A DNA stretch of 64,000 bases from DATJCV01 sp963707665 (lineage in GTDB: Bacteria > Pseudomonadota > Gammaproteobacteria > Burkholderiales > Burkholderiaceae_D), in assembly GCA_963707665.1 (NCBI GenBank), contig CAVPQU010000011.1, forward strand, positions 186,001-250,000. Reading direction: 5' to 3'. Under the pieces are notes generated by a model. The model worked only from the letters and a program-made list of their open reading frames with translations. It was not told the DNA's origin and made no database searches. Below are positions 1 through 7,910 of this stretch, one piece after another; position 1 is the first letter of the stretch; the number at the start of each line of letters is the position of its first letter. The position numbers were made by a program, and so were the translations under genes.

Positions 1-2285
1 GTCGCCGTCAGCGTCAGCACATCGACCTCGGCGCGCAAGGCTTTCAGCGCTTCCTTCTGGCGCACGCCGAAGCGGTGTTCTTCGTCGATGATGACCAGCC
101 CCAGGCGGCTGAATTTGACATCTTTCGACAGCAGCTTGTGGGTGCCGATCACGATGTCGAGCGTGCCGTCGGCCATGCCCTTGATCGCCTGCGTGACTTC
201 CTTGCCGGTACGAAAGCGCGACAGCTCGGCGATTTTCACCGGCCAGTCGGCGAAGCGGTCGGCAAACAGCTGCGCATGCTGCTCGGCCAGCAGCGTGGTC
301 GGCGCCAGGATCGCCACTTGCTTGCCGCCCAGCACGGCGACGAAGGCGGCGCGCAGCGCGACTTCAGTCTTGCCGAAGCCGACGTCGCCGCAGATCAGGC
401 GGTCCATCGGCTTGCCCGAGGTCATGTCTTCGATTACGGCGGTAATCGCCGCTGCCTGGTCCGGGGTTTCCTCGAAGCCGAAGCTGTCGGCAAACGCCGC
501 GTAGTCCTGCGCCGAATATTCGAACTGGTGGCCCTGGCGCAGTGCCCGTCGCGCATACAGGTTGAGCAGTTCGGCGGCGGTGTCGCGCACCTGCTGGGCG
601 GCGCGCTGCTTGGCTTTTTCCCACTGGCCGGAGCCCAGCGCATGCAGCGGCGCGTCGTCCGGCGAAGCGCCCGAGTAGCGCGAGATCACATGCAACTGCG
701 CCACCGGCACATACAGCTTGGTGTCCTTCGCGTATTCGAGGTGCAGGAATTCGGTTTCGCCTTGGCCCAGGTCCATGCTGGTCAGGCCCATGTAGCGGCC
801 GATGCCGTGGTTGATGTGCACCACCGGATCGCCGATCTTCAGCTCCGACAGGTCGCGCACCATCGATTCGATCTGGCTTGCGCCTTCCTGCCGTTTGCGC
901 CCGGCGCGACGGCCGGAGCCGGCATACAACTCGGTTTCGGTGACGAAGGCCAGGTTGCCCAGCGCTGCGGCCGACTCGAAACCGGCATACAGCGGCGCTA
1001 CGCCCAGCATCACCCGGGCGCCGGCGGCAGCAAAATCGGCGTAGCCCTCGCACAGCTCGACGTGCAGATCATGCTCGTTGAAAACCTGCTGCAGGGTCTC
1101 GCGGCGGCCATGGGATTCGGCGCAGATCAGCACGCGCTTGTCGGTCTGTAGCAGATACGAGCGTAAATTCACCAGCGGATCGTCGGCACGGCGATTGACC
1201 GCGACGTCAGGGATGGGCGCCGACAGATCGGATGCCGCCGCGCCCGCTTGCATCACCCAGCGCCCGTACGGCTTGGCCAGTGTGAAAAAATCCTCGTCCC
1301 GTAAAAACAGCGTTTCCGGCGCCAGCAGTGGCCGTTCGCGGTCCGATTTCAGGAAGTTGTAGCGCGACTGGGTATCGAGCCAAAAACGCCGGATGGCATC
1401 GTCGATGTCGCCCAGCAACGCGAACATGGTGTCAGTCGGCAGGTAATCGAACAGCGTTGCGGTCTGTTCGAAAAATAGCGGCAGGTAGTATTCGATGCCG
1501 GCCGAGGCGATGCCGTGACCGATGTCCTTGTAGATCGCCGAGCGCGACGGATCGCCCTCGAACACTTCGCGCCAGCGATTGCGGAACGCGGTGCGCGCCG
1601 CCTCGTCCATCGGAAATTCGCGCCCAGGCAAGAGTCGCACTTCGCTTACCGGATACAGCGAGCGCTGGGTGTCGGCATCGAAGGTGCGGATGGTGTCGAT
1701 GGTGTCGCCGAACAGGTCGAGCCGGTAGGGCAGCGCCGAGCCCATCGGAAACAGGTCGATCAGTCCGCCACGCACCGAATATTCGCCGGGCGACATGACT
1801 TGCGAGACGTGGGTATAGCCGGCCAGGGTGAGCTGCGACTTCAGCCGTGCTTCGTCCAGTGTCTCCCCCTTTTTGAAAAAAAAGGTATAGGCGGCGAGGA
1901 ACGGCGGTGGCGCCATCCGCAGCAGGGCGGTGGTGGCAGGCACGATCAGGACGTCGCACTGGCCGTTCTGGATTTCATACAGCGTCGCCAGCCGTTGCGA
2001 TACCAAGTCCTGATGCGGCGAAAAGGCGTCGTAGGGCAGGGTTTCCCAATCCGGCAAGACATCGCAGCGCAGTTCCGGCGCGCCGGCGGCGCGGAACCAG
2101 GCGATTTCGGCGCGCAAGCGCTGGGCGTCGCTGGCGTTGGCGACCACGATCGCCAGCATGCGGTTTTGCGCCTTCAGTTGAGCCGCGGCTTGCGCCAGCA
2201 CGCAAGCATCGGCCGCGCCATGCACGGCAGGCAGGGCAAGACGATGACCGGCTTTGGGGAGGGATTTTGTCAGATCAAAGGACAT
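1..2285 (-). CDS. mfd: Transcription-repair coupling factor Mfd, 5' part only
   Basis: Mfd removes RNA polymerase stalled at DNA lesions and recruits UvrA. The reading frame is open from an ATG at 2285 to the left edge, so about 761 N-terminal residues of a roughly 1150-residue protein are present. Visible in order: a UvrB-like N-terminal region, an RNA polymerase interaction (CarD-like) region near residue 485 with the core VVHINHGIGRYMGL, then the RecG-like helicase with Walker A GDVGFGKTEVALRAAF near residue 637 and the DEEH box in IIDEEHRFGVRQKE near residue 733. No frameshift is visible, unlike several neighbours. The rest of the helicase and the C-terminal inhibitory domain lie outside the window. 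It is divergent from ispD. Identification is firm; only the exact start is open. Confidence 0.95.
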   Translation of the reverse strand, partial: MSFDLTKSLPKAGHRLALPAVHGAADACVLAQAAAQLKAQNRMLAIVVANASDAQRLRAEIAWFRAAGAPELRCDVLPDWETLPYDAFSPHQDLVSQRLATLYEIQNGQCDVLIVPATTALLRMAPPPFLAAYTFFFKKGETLDEARLKSQLTLAGYTHVSQVMSPGEYSVRGGLIDLFPMGSALPYRLDLFGDTIDTIRTFDADTQRSLYPVSEVRLLPGREFPMDEAARTAFRNRWREVFEGDPSRSAIYKDIGHGIASAGIEYYLPLFFEQTATLFDYLPTDTMFALLGDIDDAIRRFWLDTQSRYNFLKSDRERPLLAPETLFLRDEDFFTLAKPYGRWVMQAGAAASDLSAPIPDVAVNRRADDPLVNLRSYLLQTDKRVLICAESHGRRETLQQVFNEHDLHVELCEGYADFAAAGARVMLGVAPLYAGFESAAALGNLAFVTETELYAGSGRRAGRKRQEGASQIESMVRDLSELKIGDPVVHINHGIGRYMGLTSMDLGQGETEFLHLEYAKDTKLYVPVAQLHVISRYSGASPDDAPLHALGSGQWEKAKQRAAQQVRDTAAELLNLYARRALRQGHQFEYSAQDYAAFADSFGFEETPDQAAAITAVIEDMTSGKPMDRLICGDVGFGKTEVALRAAFVAVLGGKQVAILAPTTLLAEQHAQLFADRFADWPVKIAELSRFRTGKEVTQAIKGMADGTLDIVIGTHKLLSKDVKFSRLGLVIIDEEHRFGVRQKEALKALRAEVDVLTLTA

Positions 2286-2340
2286 CAGGGGATGACATTG
2301 GGAATGTCATGGCGATCGAAAAGCGTGCGGGGGATCGGGT

Positions 2341-2369
2341 TTGACGGTTAGAATTTGAGCCCACATTAT
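2341..2369 (+). promoter_or_regulatory. Putative sigma-70 promoter of ispD-ispF
   Basis: TTGACG at 2341-2346 and CATTAT at 2364-2369 are separated by 17 bp. A transcript from here would start near 2376. That supports ATG 2426 as the ispD start rather than the upstream in-frame GTG at 2381, which would leave almost no leader. Confidence 0.5.
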
Positions 2370-2425
2370 AGGATAAGCCCGTGGCCGCCGTTTCCCGAGT
2401 GCGGCAGGATCGTGCCTTGCTTGCT

Positions 2426-3160
2426 ATGGAATCTGCCGCTTCATCGCTCCCACCTGCCGCCAATCCGCCGCGCTGCTTCGCCCTGATACCGGCCGCCGGC
2501 GTCGGCGCCCGCATGGGTGCGGATTGCCCGAAACAATACCTGCCGCTGGCCGGCAAGCCGATGCTGCGGCATGTACTCGATACCTTCGCGGCGTCGGCGG
2601 CGATTGCGCATACCTGGGTGGTGGTCAGCGCCGATGACGTCTGGATCGAGCCCCGTCCTGGCCGATGCCCCACAGCTGGCTTCGCGCATCAGCCTGGTGC
2701 GCCAGGGCGGCGATACCCGCCGGCAGTCGGTATTGAATGGCTTGCGGGCGATGCGGGCTCAGGTCGCCGACCAGGATTGGGTACTGGTGCATGATGCGGC
2801 ACGGCCCGGTCTGACAACGGACGTTGATCGACCAGTTGCTGCAGGCATTGCAAGACGACGCGATTGGCGGGTCTGCTGGCGCTGCCGGTAGTCGATACCT
2901 TGAAGCGCGGCGATGCACGCGAGCGAGTGGAGGCGACCGTGGAGCGGGCGAATTTATGGGCTGCGCAAACGCCGCAAATGTTTCGCTACGAGCTGCTGTG
3001 CCGGGCGCTGGAGCAGGTGGCCGACGTGACCGATGAGGCTGGCGCGGTCGAAGCGCTCGGCCTGCAACCGAAACTGGTGGCGGGCAGTCCACGTAATTTC
3101 AAAGTGACGCTGCCGCACGATGTGGCGTTGGCCGAACTATTTTTGGGAGAGAAAAAATGA
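2426..3160 (+). CDS. ispD: 2-C-methyl-D-erythritol 4-phosphate cytidylyltransferase IspD (frameshifted here)
   Basis: IspD couples MEP to CTP in the non-mevalonate isoprenoid pathway. The nucleotide-binding signature PAAGVGARMGADCPKQY is near the N-terminus, followed by VLVHDAARPGL and the C-terminal segments LPVVDTLKRG and WAAQTPQMFRYELL. The frame changes three times, each explained by one extra base: a C in the C run at 2651-2654, an A at about 2821, and a G at about 2869-2871. Three insertions restore the original frame, so the corrected protein is about 243 residues, near the usual family length. The stop overlaps the ispF start (ATGA). The start at 2426 is preferred because of the promoter position; GTG 2381 would add 15 residues with no family match. 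A consensus error is more likely than a true pseudogene, because the enzyme is normally essential. Confidence 0.9.
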
Positions 3161-3661
3161 CGCTGGCATCCGGGGTTCAGGATCGGCCAGGGTTACGACT
3201 GCCATGCACTGGTGCCGGGTCGCCAGCTCGTGATTGGCGGCGTCACGATCCCGCATCGCGCGGGCTTGCTGGGTCACTCTGATGCGGACGTCCTGCTGCA
3301 CGCAGTGACCGATGCCCTGATCGGTGCTGCCGGGCTGGGCGACATCGGCCGTCATTTCCCGGATACCGATGCGCGTTTTGCCGGTGCCGATTCGCGTGAA
3401 TTGCTGCGCGAAATCGTGCGCCGGCTGGCGAGCGCCGGCTATGCCATCGGCAACGTCGACGCCACCGTGATCGCCCAGACGCCGAAACTGGCACCCCACA
3501 TCCCACAGATGATCGAGAACCTGGCCGCCGATCTCGGAATCGATGCCGGATACGTGAATATCAAGGCCAAAACCAATGAGAAGCTGGGTTATCTGGGACG
3601 GGAAGAAGGCATGGCGGCGGAGGCCGTGGCGTTGGTATATCGCGCGGCGGCAGCCGGATAG
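3157..3661 (+). CDS. ispF: 2-C-methyl-D-erythritol 2,4-cyclodiphosphate synthase IspF (frameshifted near the start)
   Basis: IspF cyclises CDP-ME 2-phosphate to MEcPP, two steps after IspD. The metal-binding D-x-H is in RIGQGYDCHAL, and the long signature GHSDADVLLHAVTDALIG is followed by GDIGRHFPDTD. The C-terminal KAKTNEKLGYLGREEGMAAEA is typical. The ATG at 3157 overlaps the ispD stop, but its frame meets the family frame only if about one base is missing near 3172-3177. No alternative start exists in the downstream frame before its stop at 3158-3160. The corrected length is about 168 residues, slightly longer than the usual 158-160. The last 73 bases overlap the 3' end of the convergent diguanylate cyclase gene. 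Confidence 0.92.
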
Positions 3662-4761
3662 GGTGGGAATTTGGCCAGCTCGATCCGGTTGCGTCCGCGC
3701 CGCTTGGCGTTGTACAAGGCGGCGTCCACTCGCTCGATGGTGGTTGTCGTCTCTTCCGGTAAATAGTACTGGGCAATGCCGACCGACATGGTGACGCGGA
3801 AATCCGGCGGCAGCCCGTCGAACGATACCAACTGCATGGCTTTCATGATGCGCTCCATACAGAGCCGGGCCAGTTCCAGCGAGGTTTGCGGCAGGACCAG
3901 GATGAATTCCTCACCGCCGTAGCGTGCGAACAGATCCGTGTTGCGCATCGCGCTGTGGACGGTGGCCGTCAGCCCCTTCAGGACTGCGTCGCCGGCGGAA
4001 TGGCCGTAGGTGTCGTTGACCTGCTTGAAATGATCAAGGTCGATCAGGCAGATGCAAAAAGCACCGCCACCGCGATCGGCACGATATTTTTCGTGGGTCA
4101 GCATTTCCAGCAGATGGCGGCGGTTGTAGGCGCCGGTCAATTCGTCGCGTGTCGCCAGATCGGTCACCTTGCGTACCGCGTCCGCCAGCAGGCTGTTGGT
4201 GGAGGCGAGTTTCTGCCGCATTTCGCTGACATGACCGGTGACTACCGCCAATGCTGGAATGAAGATCGAGAATGTTACCCAAAGCGTCATCTCGATCGTT
4301 GGCCGAAATTGATCGCCTTCCACATGACTAATGATCGGCAGCGTGGCGGCATAGGTCAGTATCGCCAGCAGGCTCAGCCCGAGCATTTGCCGCGTGCTCA
4401 ACTTGAAGCAGCCAAAGACGAAGGCGACCATCAGCGCCAGCAGGAAACTGCCGCGCGCCGGTCCAGCGTAGATCTGGACGTAAAAAACCATGCCGATGGC
4501 AAATACCAGTTGCGGCATGGTCAGGCTGGGGTCGGCAAAGCGCTTGTTGTAGTTGAGGCGCATTGTCAGATACAGCGCCAAGTTTCCGAGCGCGGCGGCG
4601 CCAAGGAAGATCAGCATGACGCGCAGCGGCACGATGTCGTGATGGACCGACAGGCCCATCGGTACGCAGCATAGTCCATACAGCACTACGCTCATGAAAA
4701 ACCGCCGAATCCGCAATTCCTGCTGCGTATCGTTCGGCGGGTAAAGACTGAAACGGTGCAT
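3589..4761 (-). CDS. Membrane-bound GGDEF diguanylate cyclase
   Basis: This predicted inner-membrane enzyme would make cyclic di-GMP from two GTP. Residues about 20-180 hold some six hydrophobic segments, with no recognisable extracellular sensor domain. A short linker leads to a GGDEF domain starting near residue 200. The active-site loop is GGEEF at 282-286. An intact inhibitory I-site RNTD (273-276) lies exactly five residues upstream, so product inhibition is expected. The metal and guanine region DLDHFKQVNDTYGH is at 241-254. The protein is 390 residues, and the tail after about residue 365 is low in complexity and encoded opposite the end of ispF. The residues suggest an active cyclase; its signal and its output pathway cannot be told from sequence. 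Confidence 0.93.
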   Translation of the reverse strand: MHRFSLYPPNDTQQELRIRRFFMSVVLYGLCCVPMGLSVHHDIVPLRVMLIFLGAAALGNLALYLTMRLNYNKRFADPSLTMPQLVFAIGMVFYVQIYAGPARGSFLLALMVAFVFGCFKLSTRQMLGLSLLAILTYAATLPIISHVEGDQFRPTIEMTLWVTFSIFIPALAVVTGHVSEMRQKLASTNSLLADAVRKVTDLATRDELTGAYNRRHLLEMLTHEKYRADRGGGAFCICLIDLDHFKQVNDTYGHSAGDAVLKGLTATVHSAMRNTDLFARYGGEEFILVLPQTSLELARLCMERIMKAMQLVSFDGLPPDFRVTMSVGIAQYYLPEETTTTIERVDAALYNAKRRGRNRIELAKFPPYPAAAARYTNATASAAMPSSRPR

Positions 4762-4908
4762 GGCGCAAGATCCTATGTGGAGTGGCGCTCACGGCTGGCG
4801 CATTCTGTATTGCATTACAGTAACGTTCCGACGTTTTGTCAACCCATCGCCCACTGGCTGTCGGTTTTCCGGACAGTTGATAGGAATAGTCTTTTCCGAT
4901 GTTGCCTC

Positions 4909-4978
4909 TGATTGTGTTTGGTAATCAGTCGCATATAAATTGTCAATTGGAAGTTCCATATGATTAAGTCAATAATCA
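4909..4978. promoter_or_regulatory. Paired TGATT/AATCA inverted repeats upstream of rubrerythrin
   Basis: Between the diguanylate cyclase and rubrerythrin genes (4762-5077, no gene seen) lie two inverted repeats with related arms: TGATT (4909-4913) with AATCA (4923-4927), and the perfect TGATTA (4961-4966) with TAATCA (4973-4978). Their centres are about 51 bp apart. A possible -10 TATAAA at 4934-4939 lies between them. The arms recall FNR/CRP-type sites, but the spacers (9 and 6 bp) do not fit a standard FNR box, so the regulator is unknown. A regulated promoter for the downstream cluster is an inference. Confidence 0.4.
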
Positions 4979-5077
4979 GTTTGAAATCGTGGCGCGGCGG
5001 GACAACTCGCAGCCGCGTTACTGGCATTTCACAGGCAGGCAATTGTCGCAATACCCACCTCATACAAGGAGACCGAC

Positions 5078-5500
5078 ATGACTTCCCTCAAAGGTTCCAA
5101 GACTGAAGACAATCTGAAGGCCGCGTTCGCCGGCGAATCCCAGGCCAACCGCCGCTATCTGTACTTCGCAAACAAGGCTGACATCGAAGGCCAGAACGAC
5201 GTGGCGGCACTGTTCCGCTCCACCGCGGAAGGCGAAACCGGCCACGCGCATGGCCACCTGGAATACCTGGAAACGGTCGGCGACCCGGCCACCGGCCTGC
5301 CGATCGGCTCTTCGCGCCTGAACCTGCAGGCGGCCGTCGCCGGCGAAACCCATGAGTACACCGACATGTACCCGGGCATGGCCAAGGATGCGCGCGAAGA
5401 GGGTTTCGACGAAATCGCCGACTGGTTCGAAACGCTGGCCAAGGCCGAGCGCTCGCACGCCAATCGCTATCAGAAGGCGCTCGACGCGCTGGTCGACTAG
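5078..5500 (+). CDS. Rubrerythrin-family diiron protein without a rubredoxin domain
   Basis: This 140-residue four-helix protein carries the erythrin diiron ligand pattern: Glu20 in AGESQANRR, Glu53 and His56 in EGETGH, Glu90/Glu93 in AGETHEYT, and Glu124 with His127 in AERSH. The family reduces hydrogen peroxide in the cytoplasm. Classical rubrerythrin ends in a rubredoxin-like Fe(SCys)4 domain; here the protein stops after the diiron domain and contains no cysteine, so an external electron donor is needed. A strong ribosome site, AAGGAG, precedes the ATG. It heads a plus-strand cluster with an Fe-S protein, a ferritin-like protein and a DUF3501 protein, and the Fe-S protein is a natural donor candidate. 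The family assignment is firm; the peroxidase role is inferred. Confidence 0.92.
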   Translation: MTSLKGSKTEDNLKAAFAGESQANRRYLYFANKADIEGQNDVAALFRSTAEGETGHAHGHLEYLETVGDPATGLPIGSSRLNLQAAVAGETHEYTDMYPGMAKDAREEGFDEIADWFETLAKAERSHANRYQKALDALVD

Positions 5501-5641
5501 GACTCCCCACGGCGTTTTTCCGTAACGGAAGTGCCCCGCACACCGGTTTCGCGCCTTTGCCCGGAACCGGTTGCATAGATCCTGTCTGCCTTCCTCCCTT
5601 GCGGAGCGAAGGAATGATCTTCCATCCAGAGACGAGAAGCC

Positions 5642-6979
5642 ATGTCCAATCGCGAAGGAAACCTGGAGGCGCCGACCCGGCATCCGATCGCCTGGAAAAC
5701 AGACGATTTCCATAACGAGGACTCGCTCTACAAGGAACTGGAGCGCGTGTTCGACATCTGCCACGGCTGCCGCCGTTGCGTGTCCTTGTGCGGGACTTTC
5801 CCGACCCTGTTCGACCTGGTCGACAATTCGCCGACGATGGAAGTAGACGGCGTCGACAAGAAGGATTACTGGAAGGCGATCGACCAGTGCTACCTGTGCG
5901 ACGTCTGCTACATGACCAAGTGCCCGTACACGCCGCCGCATCCGTGGAACGTCGATTTCCCGCACCTGATGCTGCGTGCCAAGGCGGTCAAGTACAAGAA
6001 GGGCGAAGTCGGCCTGCGCGACCGCTTCCTGTCCAACACCGATGCGCTCGGAAGCTTCGCCGGCATCCCGATCGTCACGCAGACGGTCAATACGGTCAAC
6101 AAGACCAAGCTGGCGCGCGGCCTGCTGGAAAAGGTGGCCGGCGTCGACAAGGACGCGTGGCTGCCGGAATTCGCGGCCAAAAAATTCCGCAGCGGCGCCG
6201 CCGATTCCAACGCGCATCCGGTGCGGGATGGCGCGCTGACGCCCGGCAAGGTGGCCGTGTATTCGACCTGCTACGTGAACTACAACGAGCCGGGCATCGG
6301 GCACGACCTGCTGGCGATTCTCGACCACAACGAAATTCCCTATGTGCTGATCGAGGGCGAGGTGTGCTGCGGCATGCCGAAGCTGGAGCAGGGCGACCTG
6401 GCCGGCGTCGAGCAAAAGAAGAACGTCAACATGCCGCAGCTGGCCCGGCTGGCGCGCGAAGGCTACGCGATCCTGGCGGCGATTCCGTCCTGCACCCTGA
6501 TGTACAAGCAGGAGTTGCCGCTGATGTTTCCCGACGATGCCGAGGCGCAGCTGGTCAAGGAAGCGATGTGGGATCCCTTCGAATATTTCATCTCCAGGAA
6601 CCGCGACGGCTTGCTGAAGACCGATTTCAAGCAAGCGCTGGGGAATGTGTCCTACCATATACCCTGTCATTCGCGGGTGCAGAACGTCGGCCGGAAAACC
6701 GCGGAAACCCTGCAACTGGTGCCGGATACCACCTTGAATGTGGTGGAGCGCTGTTCCGGCCATGCCGGCACGTTTGGCGTCAAGAAGGAATTTCATGCCA
6801 CGGCGATGAAAATCGGCAAGCCGGTATTCAAGGCGATGGCGAACAATGAACCGGACTACATTGCATCGGATTGCCAGTTGGCCGGTCATCATATCGAACA
6901 GGGCATGGCCGAAGCTGGCTTGAAAAAAGCCGAAATGGCGCATCCGCTGACACTTTTACGCAAGGCTTACGATCTTTGA
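5642..6979 (+). CDS. CCG-domain Fe-S oxidoreductase (GlpC / HdrB-D-like)
   Basis: The 445-residue protein has two ferredoxin-type [4Fe-4S] motifs at the N-terminus: Cys40, 43, 46, 50 in CHGCRRCVSLC, and Cys83, 86, 89, 94 in CYLCDVCYMTKCP. Two cysteine-rich CCG-type domains follow: Cys210 with the Cys242-Cys243-Gly pair, then Cys342, Cys371 (CSG rather than CCG) and Cys411. This layout matches GlpC and heterodisulfide-reductase HdrD-type electron carriers, which pass electrons between a dehydrogenase and quinone or disulfide. No glpA/glpB partner is present, so glycerol-3-phosphate dehydrogenase is unlikely. Its position between rubrerythrin and a ferritin-like gene suggests it supplies electrons to diiron proteins, which is inference. 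The ribosome site is weak. The lost cysteine in the second CCG motif may alter that cluster. Confidence 0.85.
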   Translation: MSNREGNLEAPTRHPIAWKTDDFHNEDSLYKELERVFDICHGCRRCVSLCGTFPTLFDLVDNSPTMEVDGVDKKDYWKAIDQCYLCDVCYMTKCPYTPPHPWNVDFPHLMLRAKAVKYKKGEVGLRDRFLSNTDALGSFAGIPIVTQTVNTVNKTKLARGLLEKVAGVDKDAWLPEFAAKKFRSGAADSNAHPVRDGALTPGKVAVYSTCYVNYNEPGIGHDLLAILDHNEIPYVLIEGEVCCGMPKLEQGDLAGVEQKKNVNMPQLARLAREGYAILAAIPSCTLMYKQELPLMFPDDAEAQLVKEAMWDPFEYFISRNRDGLLKTDFKQALGNVSYHIPCHSRVQNVGRKTAETLQLVPDTTLNVVERCSGHAGTFGVKKEFHATAMKIGKPVFKAMANNEPDYIASDCQLAGHHIEQGMAEAGLKKAEMAHPLTLLRKAYDL

Positions 6980-6995
6980 ACGAAAGGAAACCAGC

Positions 6996-7293
6996 ATGGC
7001 AAACGAGGGATACCACGAACCAATCGAAAAACTGTCGGACGGCAACCATGGACATGCATCGCGCCGTGCAGTCGCTGATGGAAGAGCTGGAGGCGGTGGA
7101 TTGGTACAACCAGCGCGTCGACGCCTGCACCGATCCGGAACTCAAGCGCATCCTGGAACACAACCGGGATGAGGAAAAAGAGCATGCCGCGATGGTGCTG
7201 GAATGGATACGCCGGCGCGATCCGAAGATGGATCATGAATTGAAGGAAAACCTGTTCAAGACCGGCCCCATCGCGGGGAATCACGAGGATTAG
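6996..7293 (+). CDS. Short encapsulated-ferritin (EncFtn)-like protein (frameshifted near the start)
   Basis: After removing one extra G at about 7041 the product is about 98 residues. Its core, SLMEELEAVDWYNQR followed by NRDEEKEHAAMVLEWIRRR, closely resembles (from memory) the EncFtn of Rhodospirillum rubrum, a two-helix protein that assembles into a ring and oxidises Fe(II). By that alignment the iron ligands would be Glu30 (or Glu32), Glu60 and His63. The C-terminus ends soon after the core (PIAGNHED) and shows no Leu/Gly-rich encapsulin-targeting tail, and no encapsulin gene is in the window. It sits 16 bp after the Fe-S gene and 9 bp before the DUF3501 gene, so co-transcription is likely. 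Ferroxidase activity is inferred from family resemblance. Confidence 0.8.
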
Positions 7294-7302
7294 GAGCAAG
7301 CC

Positions 7303-7885
7303 ATGGCGATCCATCGCAACGATCTGATGACGCTGGAAGCCTATGCCAAGGCGCGGCCGAGCGTTCCGGGCAGCGGTGATCGAACACAAGAAGCACCGCA
7401 AGGTGCAATTGGGCAATCACGTTTCGCTGTTGTTCGAAGATGAACTGACGCTGCGCTACCAGGTACAGGAAATGCTGCGCATCGAAAAAATTTTCGAGGA
7501 GGAGGGCATCCAGTCCGAACTCGATGCCTACAATCCGCTGGTGCCGGACGGCAGCAACTTCAAGGCGACGATGCTGATCGAGTATTCCAATGAAATCGAG
7601 CGCAAGGCGGCGCTGGCGAAGCTGATCGGCATCGAGGACCGCATGTTCGTGCAGGTGGAAGGGCAGGCACGGGTCTATGCGATCGCCGATGAAGATCTGG
7701 ACCGGGAAAACGACGAAAAAACTTCGGCCGTCCATTTTGTCCGATTCGAACTGAGCACACGGATGAAGGATGCACTGAAAAGCGGCGCGCAGATGATGGT
7801 CGGTTGCGACCATCCGAACTATCCGGCACATATCGAGGAACTGCCGCAGGAAACGCTGGCGTCGCTGCTGCAGGACTTGAGTTAG
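7303..7885 (+). CDS. DUF3501 family protein (frameshifted near the start)
   Basis: The ATG at 7303, preceded by AGGAGCAAGCC, begins MAIHRNDLMTLEAYAKARP. The frame then changes, explained by one extra A at about 7360, and continues as FRAAVIEHKKHRKVQLGNH to the stop at 7885. The corrected protein is about 193 residues, soluble, with no signal peptide or cysteine cluster. From memory, DUF3501 has no assigned biochemical function and recurs next to rubrerythrin and CCG-type Fe-S genes in proteobacteria, as here. It is the last gene of the cluster and ends 25 bp before the convergent sensor-kinase gene. I do not assign a function. Confidence 0.78.
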
Positions 7886-7910
7886 AAAATTTGCGGTCTG
7901 TCGCTGCAGA

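Noticed and set aside
5060..6943. Very long minus-strand open frame opposite the rubrerythrin and Fe-S genes
   Set aside because: The plus-strand products have clear metal-binding motifs. The antisense frame is an effect of GC-rich codon bias, shows no domain, and spans two genes.
5642..6979. Anaerobic glycerol-3-phosphate dehydrogenase subunit C
   Set aside because: The domain layout matches, but no glpA or glpB is present and the neighbours point to peroxide or iron handling.
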